This document shows, piece after piece, positions 47,681 through 57,134 of a stretch of DNA of 64,000 nt. The notes under the pieces are model-generated. The model made no database searches. It saw nothing but the letters and a program-made list of their open reading frames with translations, and was not told where the DNA came from. Position 1 is the stretch's first letter; each line of letters opens with the position of its first letter. Where the stretch lies: assembly GCA_029027985.1 (NCBI GenBank), contig CP119076.1, forward strand, positions 186,001 through 250,000. Reading direction: 5' to 3'. Both the position numbers and the translations under genes were made by a program. The stretch is from Klebsiella aerogenes (GTDB lineage: Bacteria > Pseudomonadota > Gammaproteobacteria > Enterobacterales > Enterobacteriaceae).

Positions 47681-48610
47681 TTACTCCGGCATGGCTTCGC
47701 GTGGGATAATCGCGCCGCGATATTGAATCACCGTGCTGGCGGTCAGGTGCCCGCGCTTCGCGGCCGCTTCGGCGTCGCCGCCGGTCAGGCGCACCGCCAG
47801 ATAACCGGCGCTGAACGAATCACCTGCCGCGGTGGTATCGATCACGTTCTCTTTCGGCAACGTCACTGCAGGTATCTCCAGCAGTGGCTGGCCGGCAATC
47901 GCCACCAGGCAGGAATCGGCGCCGCGCTTCACGACCACTTCTTCCACGCCCGCGGCATGGGTGCGAGCGATAACCTCCGCTACCGGTACTTCCCCCCACA
48001 GCGCGTCTTCGTCATCCAGAGTCAGGAAGGCGATATCGGTACATTCCAGCATTTGCTGATAAACCTGGCGGGTCTCTTCTTTGCTGGCCCACAGGCGCGG
48101 GCGGTAGTTGTTATCGAAAATCACTTTCCCCCCGTTGGCGCGGCATTCACGCAGCAGGGTGAGCAGTTTTTCGCGGCTGGCTGCGCTAAGAATGGCGAGG
48201 CTGATGCCGCTCAGGTAGAGGTAGTCAAAGGTCGCCAGCGTTTCGCAGATAGCGTCCGCACTCTCGCTTTCGAGCCAGAATTTGGCGGCGGCCTCATTGC
48301 GCCAGTAGTAGAACGTGCGCTCGCCGGTATCGTCCGTTTCAATGTAGTACAGGCCAGGCAGGCGGTCAGCCATACGCTGGATCAGATCGGTTTTTACCTG
48401 CTCGCCCTGCCATGATTCCAGCATCTGCTGGCTGAAGGTATCGGTGCCCAGCGCGGTGACGTAATGCACGCTCAATGCCTCGGCGCTGGTCTGGCGCGCG
48501 ATATACACGGAAGTGTTTAAGGTATCGCCGCCGAAGCCGCGATTTACCGCCGCGTTCTTCTCTGACAGTTCAATCATACATTCGCCAATCACGGCAATTT
48601 TCTTAGACAT
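47681..48610 (-). CDS. kdgK: 2-dehydro-3-deoxygluconate kinase
   Basis: PfkB-family kinase of 309 aa that makes 2-keto-3-deoxy-6-phosphogluconate, the entry to the lower Entner-Doudoroff route from hexuronates and pectin products. The first signature GFGGDTLNTSVYIAR and the second DTTAAGDSFSAGY (AAGD in place of GAGD, as in E. coli) are clear. The start is the ATG at 48610, matching E. coli MSKKIAVIGECMIELS; the longer frame has no support. A KdgR-like operator lies 70 bp upstream. It is separate from the kguK-type kinase at 2.3-3.2 kb. Confidence 0.96.
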   Translation of the reverse strand: MSKKIAVIGECMIELSEKNAAVNRGFGGDTLNTSVYIARQTSAEALSVHYVTALGTDTFSQQMLESWQGEQVKTDLIQRMADRLPGLYYIETDDTGERTFYYWRNEAAAKFWLESESADAICETLATFDYLYLSGISLAILSAASREKLLTLLRECRANGGKVIFDNNYRPRLWASKEETRQVYQQMLECTDIAFLTLDDEDALWGEVPVAEVIARTHAAGVEEVVVKRGADSCLVAIAGQPLLEIPAVTLPKENVIDTTAAGDSFSAGYLAVRLTGGDAEAAAKRGHLTASTVIQYRGAIIPREAMPE

Positions 48611-48678
48611 AGTGCTGACCTGAATTGAATCGAAATTAGCACTAGTTTGCGCTGCGCTGTCATAGTGGTCAACAATAT

Positions 48679-48693
48679 TAAAACATCGTTCCA
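48679..48693 (-). promoter_or_regulatory. KdgR-type operator of kdgK
   Basis: On the minus strand the sequence TGGAACGATGTTTTA is a 15-bp near-palindrome resembling the KdgR consensus (TGAAAC-3-GTTTCA) as I recall it, with few mismatches and AT-rich flanks. It lies 69 bp upstream of kdgK, a known KdgR target. Confidence 0.6.
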
Positions 48694-48748
48694 TTATTTT
48701 TTGACCTGACGCGCATAATGTGACGAAAAGCGTATTTGGCGGGGAAAT

Positions 48749-48775
48749 GGCCCTGACGGCGCAAGCGTCAGGGCC
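48749..48775 (-). terminator. terminator-like hairpin after yhjE
   Basis: GGCCCTGACG and CGTCAGGGCC form a perfect 10-bp stem with a 7-nt loop, 6 bp after the yhjE stop. The minus-strand T-run is short (ATTT). Confidence 0.65.
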
Positions 48776-48781
48776 AGCAAC

Positions 48782-50104
48782 TTACAGCGACTGGTGGCGG
48801 GTTTCGTGGGTCAGCAGTAGAGCGATCAGCGTCAGCGCCGCCATGACCGCCAGATAGGTGCCAACCGCGGCCAGACCGTAGTTACCCTGCAGCCAGGCGG
48901 CGATATACGGCGCGACCGAGGCGCCGAGGATCGACGCGACGTTATAGGAGAACGATGCGCCGGTGTAACGAACTTCCGTCGGGAATAGCTCCGGCAGCAG
49001 TGCGCCCATTGGGCCGAACGTCAGCCCCATCAGGCTCAGACCGAGCAGCAGGAAAGCGAAGACCAGCAGCGGATTGCCGGAACCCAACATCGGTTTAAAG
49101 GCGAACAGCGCAAACAGGATAATCATCGTGGTGATGATAATCATGCTCTTACGACGGCCAAAGGCATCTGCCAGCAGGCCTGCCACCGGCACCATTACGC
49201 CGAAACCAATGACCGCCATCATCAGCATCCACAGCACTTCGTTACGCGGTAGCCCTAAACCGATCGGCGCTGCGGCGGTACTGAAGGTCATCGAGTAAAC
49301 GGTCATGATGTAGAACAGGGTATAGGTCGCCAGCATGATAAAGGTGCCGAGCACGGTCACGCGCAGGTGTTTGGTCAGCAGGGTGCCGAGCGGGATTTTG
49401 ACCTGTTTTTTCGCTGCCGCCACCTTGGCGAACACCGGCGTTTCATGCAGTGAAACTCGAACGTACAGACCGATAATGACCAGCACGGCGGAGAAGATAA
49501 ACGGTACGCGCCAGCCCCATTCCATAAACTGCTGGTCGCTCAGCAGCCACGACAGCAGCAGGAAGGTACCGTTGGCGAAGAAGAAGCCGATCGGCGCGCC
49601 CAGCTGCGGGAAAGAACCGTACAGTGCCCGTTTGCGCGGCGGAGCATTTTCCGTCGCCAGCAGCGCCGCGCCGCCCCATTCACCGCCAAGGCCGAGGCCC
49701 TGACCAAAGCGCGCCAGCGCCAGCAGCATCGGCGCCAGAATGCCAATGCTCTCATAGCTCGGCAGCAGGCCGATAACCACGGTCGAGATCCCCATGGTCA
49801 GCAACGAAGCGACGAGGGTGACCTTACGGCCGACACGGTCGCCGAAGTGGCCGAACAGCGCCGAACCGATGGGCCGCGCGACAAAGGCGATAGCGAAGGT
49901 CGCCAGCGACTGTAGCGTCGCGGCGGCGGCATCGCCCTGCGGAAAGAAGATATGTGGGAAGACGATAACCGCGGCGGTGGCGTAAATATAGAAGTCGAAG
50001 AACTCAATGGCGGTGCCGATGAGCGAGGCGACGACGACCTTATTACGCGAATTGACCGGCGTGGCGTCTTGCGCGTTGTCGATGGTAGTGGCTGTGGCTT
50101 GCAT
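48782..50104 (-). CDS. yhjE: MFS metabolite:H+ symporter YhjE
   Basis: Twelve-helix transporter of 440 aa (the E. coli length) in the metabolite:H+ symporter family related to ProP and ShiA. Characteristic stretches are GTAIEFFDFYIYATAA in helix 1, FGHFGDRVGRK (the MFS A-motif) and GLGLGGEWGGAALL in helix 4. The substrate is unknown; the family carries organic acids and compatible solutes. A 271-bp region to yhjD holds the AT-rich yhjE promoter area and the yhjD terminator. In E. coli yhjG and pdeH separate it from kdgK; they are absent here. Confidence 0.93.
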   Translation of the reverse strand: MQATATTIDNAQDATPVNSRNKVVVASLIGTAIEFFDFYIYATAAVIVFPHIFFPQGDAAAATLQSLATFAIAFVARPIGSALFGHFGDRVGRKVTLVASLLTMGISTVVIGLLPSYESIGILAPMLLALARFGQGLGLGGEWGGAALLATENAPPRKRALYGSFPQLGAPIGFFFANGTFLLLSWLLSDQQFMEWGWRVPFIFSAVLVIIGLYVRVSLHETPVFAKVAAAKKQVKIPLGTLLTKHLRVTVLGTFIMLATYTLFYIMTVYSMTFSTAAAPIGLGLPRNEVLWMLMMAVIGFGVMVPVAGLLADAFGRRKSMIIITTMIILFALFAFKPMLGSGNPLLVFAFLLLGLSLMGLTFGPMGALLPELFPTEVRYTGASFSYNVASILGASVAPYIAAWLQGNYGLAAVGTYLAVMAALTLIALLLTHETRHQSL

Positions 50105-50332
50105 AGATCTTTCTTATTTTTAGCGAACGAAAAGCCATATAGCCACAGCAAAAGAGACATTTCAATCTGTAACAAATCACGGAGTCGCGCAAAAAACAGG
50201 CAAAAAGCGAATAATTTTCGCCCTGAGAAAATATCGTCCATGAAATGCTTCACATAATTAAAATAATAGAGAATAAAACCAGTTTTAGGTTAAATAAAAG
50301 TTACACGTTGGATTTATCTGCTAAAAACATAG

Positions 50333-50367
50333 ATCGGGCTGAATTTTGCATCTCTATTCAGCCCGAT
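50333..50367 (-). terminator. terminator of yhjD
   Basis: ATCGGGCTGAAT and ATTCAGCCCGAT form a perfect 12-bp stem with an 11-nt loop, 9 bp after the yhjD stop; on the minus strand CTATGTTTTTA follows. Confidence 0.75.
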
Positions 50368-50375
50368 GAGGGCTT

Positions 50376-51407
50376 TTAGCGGTGGGTTTTACCCGGCATG
50401 CGCTTGTCGTCTTTGTACTCGGCGGTGGCAATCCACGCAGCGCAGAACAGCGTCAGGCGAGCGAAGAAATAGAAAAAGGCCATCAACCCCAGTACCGAGC
50501 CGAAGGCGGCGCCGGACGGTGATTTCACCAGCGCCGGGAGCGTCCAGGTCATCACAATTTTGATTATCTCAAAGCCGATCGCCGCAATCAGCGTGCCGCG
50601 GAATAGCGCTTTACGGCGCGGACGGTGGCGCGGTAACCGCCAGAAGATCCAGAAAAACAGCAGGTAATTGGCGAAGATGGAGATGGCCAGACCGATAAGC
50701 CGCCAGGCTGGTTTCAGCCATTCGATATTATCAAGATACAGTGCGGAGATGATCATCTGCTGCGCGGATCCGGCGACGGAGGTGATGGATAGCGTCACCA
50801 CGAGCGCAACCAGCAGGCCGATCAGCGAGATAAGATCGCGGAAGTATTTTACCCAGATTTTTTCCTGATCCTGCGGCGTACGTTCCCAAACATCGCGGGA
50901 CTGGGCGCGAATCGCTTCACGCAGGTTACCCATCCAGTTAATGCCGGAATAAAGCGCGACCAGCAGGCCGACGAGACCAACGGCAGTACGCTGTTGCACG
51001 GCGGTATTGATGGTGCTTTTTAACGTCGCCGCTAGCGTCGGGTCGCTGACGTTGAGCAGAATTTTATCGAAGATGTCTTGCAACAGCGTGGGGTGCCAGG
51101 CCAGCACGAAACCGGCGGCGGCGAAGGAGACCATCAGAATGGGGATCATCGACAAAAACGAGAAATAGGTAATAGCGGCGCCAAACTGATTGCCAAGTCT
51201 GTCGTTGAAGCGTTCCGCGGCGCGCAGCAGGTGCGCTATCACCGGGTTGCGCTGCACTTTGGCCGCCGTTCCGGTCATGCTTTTTAGCGCCTGATTGGCT
51301 TTCTGCCCAACGGCGGAGTCATTGATAGCGGCAAGGGGGTTTTTGTTTTTCTCCGGCTGCTGGCCCGGTTCCTGTGGCGGGCGGCGATCGTCGTTTTCCG
51401 GCGTCAT
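50376..51407 (-). CDS. yhjD: inner-membrane protein YhjD (YihY/BrkB family)
   Basis: Integral membrane protein of 343 aa in the YihY/BrkB family, with about six helices after a hydrophilic, Pro-rich N-terminal tail. Conserved features are GAAITYFSFLSMIPILMVSF in the first helix and LYSGINWMGNLREAIRAQSRDVW. In E. coli a yhjD substitution restores growth of strains lacking Kdo, so a role in moving lipid A precursors alongside MsbA was proposed; the normal function is not settled. It is transcribed alone toward yhjE. Confidence 0.92.
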   Translation of the reverse strand: MTPENDDRRPPQEPGQQPEKNKNPLAAINDSAVGQKANQALKSMTGTAAKVQRNPVIAHLLRAAERFNDRLGNQFGAAITYFSFLSMIPILMVSFAAAGFVLAWHPTLLQDIFDKILLNVSDPTLAATLKSTINTAVQQRTAVGLVGLLVALYSGINWMGNLREAIRAQSRDVWERTPQDQEKIWVKYFRDLISLIGLLVALVVTLSITSVAGSAQQMIISALYLDNIEWLKPAWRLIGLAISIFANYLLFFWIFWRLPRHRPRRKALFRGTLIAAIGFEIIKIVMTWTLPALVKSPSGAAFGSVLGLMAFFYFFARLTLFCAAWIATAEYKDDKRMPGKTHR

Positions 51408-51513
51408 AAGTGATTTCTTCCTTTCTTTACAGCGAGATTCAGCAAAAAGTATACCTTAAACGGCGCATCTTGCAGGTAGCTATCCATCTGTCGGGCGTTC
51501 ACCAGCGTGCCGA

Positions 51514-52413
51514 TCAATCGACATAACCTTTCATCAAGCCGCCCAACCACTCCATAAACAGATGCACGCGGCGGGAAAGATTGCGCCGATGGGGATAGAT
51601 GAGCGACACCGGCAGGGGTTCGGCGCGATACTGCGGCAGGATCTCAACCAGCTCGCCGGTACGCAGCGCGTCGCGTACGCCGGTACGCGGCACCTGAATA
51701 ATGCCGAGCCCGGCCAGGCAGGCGGCCTGATAGGTCTCAGTGCTGTTAACGGTGAGTACGCCGCCGGTTTTCACCCAGCGAACGGCGCCGTCGCTGACCA
51801 CCTCAAAACCCAGTTGCCGCGCGCCGAGGTTATTGGCGTAGTGGATCAGAGCATGATCCGCCAGATCGTCGAGGGTTTCCGGGTAGCCAAAACGCGCCAG
51901 ATAGTGCGGACTGGCGCAGTTAATCTGCGTGAGTTTGCCAAGTGGTCGGGCAATTAGCCCCGAGTCTTTCAACGTACCGACGCGGATCACGCAGTCAAAT
52001 CCTTCGCGCACCACATCAACCAGCCGGTCGCTGCTGCTGAGCTCGACTTCAATGCCGGGATATTGCTGTAAAAAGGCGGGAAGCTGCGGGATGACCAGTT
52101 TTTTGGCGACGCTGACCGGCATATCGACGCGCAGGCGGCCGCTAATACTCGACGGATCGCTCTGGAACATGCTGTCCAGATCATCAAGATTGCTTAACAG
52201 GTCTTTGGCGCGTTCGTAGTAGACCATGCCGTCCTGGGTTAACTGTACCCGGCGCGTCGTGCGGTGAAGCAGGCGAGCGCCAAGGTGGCTTTCCAACGCC
52301 TGGATCTGCCGCGATACGCTGCCTTTCGGCAGCCTGAGGGTATCGGCGGCGCGGGAAAAACTCTCCAGTTCCGCGACGCGGATAAACAGCTGCATTGCGT
52401 GAATTTTATCCAT
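51514..52413 (-). CDS. yhjC: LysR-family regulator YhjC
   Basis: LysR-type regulator of 299 aa, the same length as E. coli YhjC and close to it throughout. The N-terminal winged helix-turn-helix is clear (MQLFIRVAELESFSRAADTL, KGSVSRQIQALESHLG), and the C-terminal part is the effector-binding domain (MPVSVAKKLVIPQLPAFLQQ). It is of the AaeR/PP2551-like subgroup. It is divergent from a short-chain dehydrogenase with 118 bp between, the usual layout when a LysR protein controls its neighbour. The effector is unknown. Confidence 0.9.
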   Translation of the reverse strand: MDKIHAMQLFIRVAELESFSRAADTLRLPKGSVSRQIQALESHLGARLLHRTTRRVQLTQDGMVYYERAKDLLSNLDDLDSMFQSDPSSISGRLRVDMPVSVAKKLVIPQLPAFLQQYPGIEVELSSSDRLVDVVREGFDCVIRVGTLKDSGLIARPLGKLTQINCASPHYLARFGYPETLDDLADHALIHYANNLGARQLGFEVVSDGAVRWVKTGGVLTVNSTETYQAACLAGLGIIQVPRTGVRDALRTGELVEILPQYRAEPLPVSLIYPHRRNLSRRVHLFMEWLGGLMKGYVD

Positions 52414-52531
52414 ACCTGTGACCTATTGTTGTTAGATATGAAACAGTAAAACGTAATTTAGACCATTTATTGTCAGGATGTCTGCTAATAAGCTCTTTTT
52501 TCAGACACACGTAACGAAGAAGGGGTTTCTG

Positions 52532-53290
52532 ATGACATCACGTATCGCTTTAGTGACCGGCGGCAGCCGTGGTTTGGGGAAAAACGCGGCGCTGAAGCTG
52601 GCGGCCAGGGGAACCGATATTATTCTGACCTACCACAGCAACCAGCAGGCCGCGCTGGATGTTGTACGCGAAATTGAGCAAAAAGGGAGAAAAGCCGCCG
52701 CATTACCGCTGAACGTCGGCGATACTGCAAGCTTTGCCGATTTTGTGCAACAGGTGGCGCATTGCCTGCAGAATGCGTGGCAGCGCGATAGCTTCGATTA
52801 TTTATTGAACAATGCCGGGATCGGTTTGCATGTGCCGTTTAGCGAGACCAGCGAAGCCCAGTTTGATGAACTGGTGAACATCCAGTTTAAGGGGCCATTC
52901 TTCCTCACCCAACGCCTGCTGCCGTTAATTCAAGACGGCGGACGTATCCTGAATGTGTCCAGCGGGTTGGCGCGTTTTGCACTGCCGGGCTATTCCGCCT
53001 ATGCGGCGATGAAAGGCGCGATGGAAGTATTAACCCGTTATCAGGCGAAAGAGCTTGGCGGACGCGGGATTTCGGTCAACATCATTGCCCCTGGGGCGAT
53101 TGAGACCGACTTCGGCGGCGGCGTGGTACGAGATAATGCACAGCTCAACCAGCATATCGCCGCCCAGACGGCGCTGGGACGCGTCGGTCTGCCTGATGAC
53201 ATCGGCGATGCCATTGCCGCGCTACTGAGTGACGATCTCGGCTGGATGAATGCCCAGCGCGTTGAGGTCTCCGGCGGGATGTTCTTATAA
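52532..53290 (+). CDS. short-chain dehydrogenase/reductase
   Basis: Classical SDR of 252 aa, cytoplasmic, NAD(P)(H)-dependent. The nucleotide motif TGGSRGLG is at residues 9-16, NNAG follows, then the catalytic Ser in NVSSGLARFALPG and the YSAYAAMK motif (Tyr and Lys). Arg after Ser in TGGSRG suggests preference for NADP. The substrate is unknown. The start was set at the ATG at 52532, with AAGGGG upstream; an ATG at 52478 lies in the promoter region. It is divergent from the LysR gene yhjC and probably its target. This SDR is not at this position in E. coli K-12. Confidence 0.88.
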   Translation: MTSRIALVTGGSRGLGKNAALKLAARGTDIILTYHSNQQAALDVVREIEQKGRKAAALPLNVGDTASFADFVQQVAHCLQNAWQRDSFDYLLNNAGIGLHVPFSETSEAQFDELVNIQFKGPFFLTQRLLPLIQDGGRILNVSSGLARFALPGYSAYAAMKGAMEVLTRYQAKELGGRGISVNIIAPGAIETDFGGGVVRDNAQLNQHIAAQTALGRVGLPDDIGDAIAALLSDDLGWMNAQRVEVSGGMFL

Positions 53291-53294
53291 TATT

Positions 53295-53325
53295 ACCGCC
53301 CTTCGGCATGATGGCGGAGGGCGGT
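53295..53325 (+). terminator. terminator-like hairpin after the SDR gene
   Basis: ACCGCCCT and AGGGCGGT form a perfect 8-bp stem, with CCGCC-type pairing possible inside the loop, 5 bp after the stop; TTCATATT follows. The remaining 160 bp to the GNAT gene show no feature. Confidence 0.65.
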
Positions 53326-53488
53326 TTCATATTGTGCGTTCTCTTATTCGGTAATACTTTTTTCCGCCATGCCGATCGCTGATTGTTAGCGCTGGGATTA
53401 CATTGGCGGAAAAATACTACATTCCTACCCACTGTGCCTTTAATTGAGGAAAGGTCGGACTGTCCCCATTCGCCGGATGGCCAAGGGC

Positions 53489-54016
53489 TTATCGGTTATC
53501 GTGGCGCATCAGGCCGAACAACCAGTCATTATGCCATCGGCCATGCAGCCAGTAGCATTCACGCAGTTCCCCTTCCTGAATGAAACCGGCTTTTTGTAAT
53601 AGATGCTTAGAAGCCTGATTTCCGGCGGTCACGCTGGCGGTCAGACGGCGGATGCCGCCAACGGAAAAGGCGTAATCGCACAGCGCGTGCAGCGATTCGT
53701 AACCGTAGCCTTGTCCCTGGGCCTCGGGGGCGAAAAGAAAGCCCACTTCAGCGATATCGTCATCGTGGTGGCGATAACCGGTCAGACCCAGCGGGGTATG
53801 GGTCTGACGGTCGCGAACCACCAGGCACAGCCAGTGCGCCGCTTTGGGCGACCAGACCGGCAGACGGGAATCAAACGCTTCGCGGATATCGGCGATTGAG
53901 CGGTTATCTGCAACATAGAGCATGACCTGCGAGTCCTGTTGCAGGCTAAGAAAAAAGGACCAGTCGTCAATCTGCAGCGGCGAGCAGCGCAGCCGCGGCG
54001 TAAGCAGTTCGGGCAT
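53489..54016 (-). CDS. GNAT N-acetyltransferase (RimJ/RimL-like)
   Basis: Acetyltransferase of 175 aa of the RimJ/RimL type (Acetyltransf_3). The N-terminus is LLTPRLRCSPLQIDDW; acetyl-CoA binding is seen at AEVGFLFAPEAQGQGYGYES (loop QGQGYG), and ASVTAGNQASKHLLQKAGF forms motif B. Relatives acetylate ribosomal-protein N-termini, amino acids or antibiotics; the substrate cannot be read here. It ends convergent with the SDR gene and lies 35 bp downstream of treF on the same strand, so it may be in the treF transcript. Confidence 0.85.
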   Translation of the reverse strand: MPELLTPRLRCSPLQIDDWSFFLSLQQDSQVMLYVADNRSIADIREAFDSRLPVWSPKAAHWLCLVVRDRQTHTPLGLTGYRHHDDDIAEVGFLFAPEAQGQGYGYESLHALCDYAFSVGGIRRLTASVTAGNQASKHLLQKAGFIQEGELRECYWLHGRWHNDWLFGLMRHDNR

Positions 54017-54051
54017 GATGTCGCTCCGGTAAAATGCCGGTGGGTCGTTTC

Positions 54052-55710
54052 TTATGATGATTGCGGCTCGCCGTACAGGCCGATAAGCCGCCGCACCACG
54101 CCGTTGGTCCAGCCAAAGCCGTCCTGCAGAGGATACTCGCCGCCGCCGCCTTCGTGCGGGATGCTGCTGGCAATATGGTATTTCTCAATCAACTTATGGT
54201 GTTTGAGATAGAAATGGTTCACCGTCTGCAGCCAGCTCTGGGCGATTTCATCGCCGAGCGGATCGTGGCCGTACATTTTGAATCCCTGAACCGCCATCCA
54301 CTGCAGCGGCGCCCAACCGTTGGGCTTATCCCACTGCTCACCGCTGTCATATTCCGTGGCCATAATACCGCCGGGGGTCAACAGGCGCGCCCGCACGGCA
54401 TCCGCCAGCCGTTCGGCCTGCGTATGGGTCGCCATACCGACGTACAGCGTCACGATGCTGGCGGCGGAGAATAGCGCCAGCTGCTCGCGGCGCCAGTCAT
54501 AATCGCGAAAACAGCCGCACTCTTCATCCCACAGATAGCGTGTGACCGCCGCCCGGCGCTCGTTCGCTTTATGACGGAATGCCGTTTCGGTCTCGCGATC
54601 GCCCTTCAGGCCGGAAAGATTGGCGATGGTATTTTCCAGCTTGAACAAAAAAGCGTTGAGGTCGATAGGGATAAACTGGGTAGTGCGGATGCTCGCCAAC
54701 CGGGTGATGTCGCGCAGCCAGCGGCTGGAGTAATCCCACCCGGAGGCCGCGCCAGCGCGCAAGTCGCGATACACCTCATTAGGCGGGCGGCCGGAATGTT
54801 TCGCTGTTTCCACGTCTTCCCGCCAGGATTCGTCGCGTGGCGTATCACGATCGTCCCAGTAGCGGTTGAGGAGTGAACCGTCGGGCATGCGTACGACGTG
54901 ACGATAGGCCTGATTGGGAATGAGCGACTCCGCGCCGTCCATCCAGAAGGCGTGCTCCCGCTTAAGATGGTCGAGATAACGCCGCGCGCCGCGCACGCCA
55001 TCCTCTTCGAACAACTCAACCATCAGGGCGAACACCGGCGGCTGAGAGCGGCTGAGATAGTAGGTGCGGTTGCCGTTGGGAATATGGCCATAGGTTTCAA
55101 TCATCCATGCGAAGTTGTCGGCCATACACTTCAGCAGATCGCCGCGGCCACTTTCCGCCAGCCCCAGCATGGTGAAGTAGGAGTCCCAATAGTAGGTCTC
55201 ACTAAACCGCCCGCCGGGGACGATATACGACTGCGGCAGCGCCAGCAGTGACGACCATGGGATATGATCCTGCGGCTCGCGGGTCAATACCGGCCATAGC
55301 GTGTCGATGTGTTCTTTCAGCGTCAGCTTCGGGTCGGAGGTGTAATCATCGGCGCGGTTATCCGGCATCCAGAAGTTGTCTGCAACGAACTGGCGCAGAT
55401 CGAACTCCGGCGTGCGTTTCACCCGCCGGTAGCGCATCAGAATATCCAGCGGATCGTGTTTCGGCGCGCAATCGGGGAAGGTTTTACTATCGACAAAGAT
55501 GCGCGATTTCTGCACATGGGTAAACAGTTCGAGATAGCGGTCGGCGGGGGTCAGGGCATCCGACGCTGGTAACCCTTCAATGATTTCCGGCTCCGGTTCG
55601 GCGTCGAACATTTCATCCAGTTTTAACTCATACGGATCGGCTTCGTAGCACGGATCGTTTTCGATCCTCAACTCGTCGTCATCAACGTCACGTAGTTTCT
55701 GGTTGAACAT
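54052..55710 (-). CDS. treF: cytoplasmic trehalase TreF
   Basis: Family GH37 trehalase of 552 aa that splits trehalose into two glucose molecules. Both family signatures are present: [20 protein letters not shown] and [13 protein letters not shown]. There is no signal peptide; the N-terminus is acidic ([20 protein letters not shown]), as in E. coli TreF, which distinguishes it from periplasmic TreA. In E. coli treF is partly RpoS-dependent and allows use of internal trehalose after osmotic stress. The 275 bp upstream hold its promoter area and the hairpin after the ADH gene. Confidence 0.96.
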   Translation of the reverse strand: MFNQKLRDVDDDELRIENDPCYEADPYELKLDEMFDAEPEPEIIEGLPASDALTPADRYLELFTHVQKSRIFVDSKTFPDCAPKHDPLDILMRYRRVKRTPEFDLRQFVADNFWMPDNRADDYTSDPKLTLKEHIDTLWPVLTREPQDHIPWSSLLALPQSYIVPGGRFSETYYWDSYFTMLGLAESGRGDLLKCMADNFAWMIETYGHIPNGNRTYYLSRSQPPVFALMVELFEEDGVRGARRYLDHLKREHAFWMDGAESLIPNQAYRHVVRMPDGSLLNRYWDDRDTPRDESWREDVETAKHSGRPPNEVYRDLRAGAASGWDYSSRWLRDITRLASIRTTQFIPIDLNAFLFKLENTIANLSGLKGDRETETAFRHKANERRAAVTRYLWDEECGCFRDYDWRREQLALFSAASIVTLYVGMATHTQAERLADAVRARLLTPGGIMATEYDSGEQWDKPNGWAPLQWMAVQGFKMYGHDPLGDEIAQSWLQTVNHFYLKHHKLIEKYHIASSIPHEGGGGEYPLQDGFGWTNGVVRRLIGLYGEPQSS

Positions 55711-55940
55711 AGCGATACAGGCCTCCGGATTGCGTAAGTTGGGGGCCGGGCGTGCCCGGGCTCACTATTAAGCGTAGACACTCGCTTCGGTCTGCGGAAT
55801 ATAAACCGTGCGTCAGATCACGTTTTGTAATGCGGGAAGGAGAAGGGAATGGGAGTAGCAGATTGAAATAACGTCGCTTTTCTGATTTTTTTCATCAATG
55901 CGCGAAAACGAAATTCGGAACATTCATTATGCAACAGAAT

Positions 55941-55973
55941 CTTATCCGCCCTGCGCCATCAGAGGCGGATAAG
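55941..55973 (-). terminator. hairpin after the iron-type alcohol dehydrogenase gene
   Basis: CTTATCCGCC and GGCGGATAAG form a perfect 10-bp stem with a 13-nt loop, 12 bp after the stop of the minus-strand ADH gene. The T-run is weak. Confidence 0.6.
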
Positions 55974-55985
55974 AGGCCGTGGCGC

Positions 55986-57134
55986 TTACTCCCAGGCGGC
56001 TTCCAGCATCTCCAGCAGCTGTTCCGAGTCCAGCGCCACCGGGTTGGCTTTCATCGAGGATGAAGCGCTGGCGGCCAGCGCCGCAGGTTCCAGCGCGTCG
56101 CGTGGTACGCCGAGGTCGCGTAAATTGCCAAGCCCCGCGCGTTGGCTCCATTCGCGCAGGCTTTGCCAGGCGACATCCGGCGAGACGCCGAGGCCGGCGG
56201 CAATCCACTGGCGTACTTCGAGGAAACGCTGGCGGAGCGCCTGATGCGTCGCCAGTGATTCATTAAGCTCAAGGCCAAAGGGCAGCAGGCAGCCGCAGAG
56301 CGCGCCGTGGGAAGCGTCGCTTAATCCGCCAAGCGGCCCCGCCAGACCATGGACTACGCCCAGCCCGGCGTTGGCCAGCGCTAGCCCGCCGCAGAGGCTG
56401 ACCCATGCCAGCTCGTCGCGGCTGTCCGGGCACTCTTTTTCCATCAGCGTTTTTAACGCCGCGATGCCGCGTGGAATCGCCTCGCGGCACAGGGCGTCGG
56501 TGAAGGGGGTGGCGCGGGTACATAGCCAGGGTTCGATCACCTGGGTTAAGGCATCCAGACCGGAACCGAGAGTGACCGCACGCGGGGCGTTGTCGGTTAA
56601 CGATGGGTCGATAATCGCCAACAGCGGCAGCATGCGATCGTCGCGCAGGCTGACCTTGCGCTGCTGCAGCGGCACGTTGATGACCGCGTTTTTGGTCACT
56701 TCCGCGCCAGTGCCGGAGGTTGTCGGAATGGCGACAAACGGCAGCGGATGGGTTTCCAGTAGGCGCCCTGTGCCGACCACTTCCAGATACTCAATGACCG
56801 GTCCCGTCGCAGGAACCAGCGCGGCAATGGCTTTACCGGCATCGATCGCCGCACCGCCGCCGAGGCTCACTACCGCGCCGACGCCATGTTCACGCGCCAG
56901 CTGTATGCCGCGTTCGATATCGCTCAACGTCGGTTCCTGGGCGATAGCAAGGGTGATGACCGTGAGATGAAGCGCTTTCAGTTCGTGAAGTAAAAATTCC
57001 GCACGGCTCGGGGTTGCACCGTGAACCAGCAGCACCGGGGTGTTATATTGCGCCAGCCACGGCGCCGCGCTGCGGGCTTGCCCGCGGCCAAAGCGAATAT
57101 TTCCTGGCATCAAAATGTTGAAGGAAGTGACCAT
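55986..57134 (-). CDS. iron-type (group III) alcohol dehydrogenase
   Basis: Group III alcohol dehydrogenase of 382 aa, NAD(P)-dependent, cytoplasmic. The nucleotide site is GAVVSLGGGAAIDAGKAIA, and GTGAEVTKNAVI follows. Metal-ligand positions, compared with FucO (Asp, His, His, His), read Asp194, Gln198, His262 and His276: the second ligand is Gln in DALTQVIEP. A subset of the family carries Gln there, so activity may remain, perhaps with another metal. The start was set at the ATG at 57134; the longer frame lacks homology. The substrate is unknown. It is not at this position in E. coli and is divergent from the serine hydrolase gene. Confidence 0.85.
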   Translation of the reverse strand: MVTSFNILMPGNIRFGRGQARSAAPWLAQYNTPVLLVHGATPSRAEFLLHELKALHLTVITLAIAQEPTLSDIERGIQLAREHGVGAVVSLGGGAAIDAGKAIAALVPATGPVIEYLEVVGTGRLLETHPLPFVAIPTTSGTGAEVTKNAVINVPLQQRKVSLRDDRMLPLLAIIDPSLTDNAPRAVTLGSGLDALTQVIEPWLCTRATPFTDALCREAIPRGIAALKTLMEKECPDSRDELAWVSLCGGLALANAGLGVVHGLAGPLGGLSDASHGALCGCLLPFGLELNESLATHQALRQRFLEVRQWIAAGLGVSPDVAWQSLREWSQRAGLGNLRDLGVPRDALEPAALAASASSSMKANPVALDSEQLLEMLEAAWE

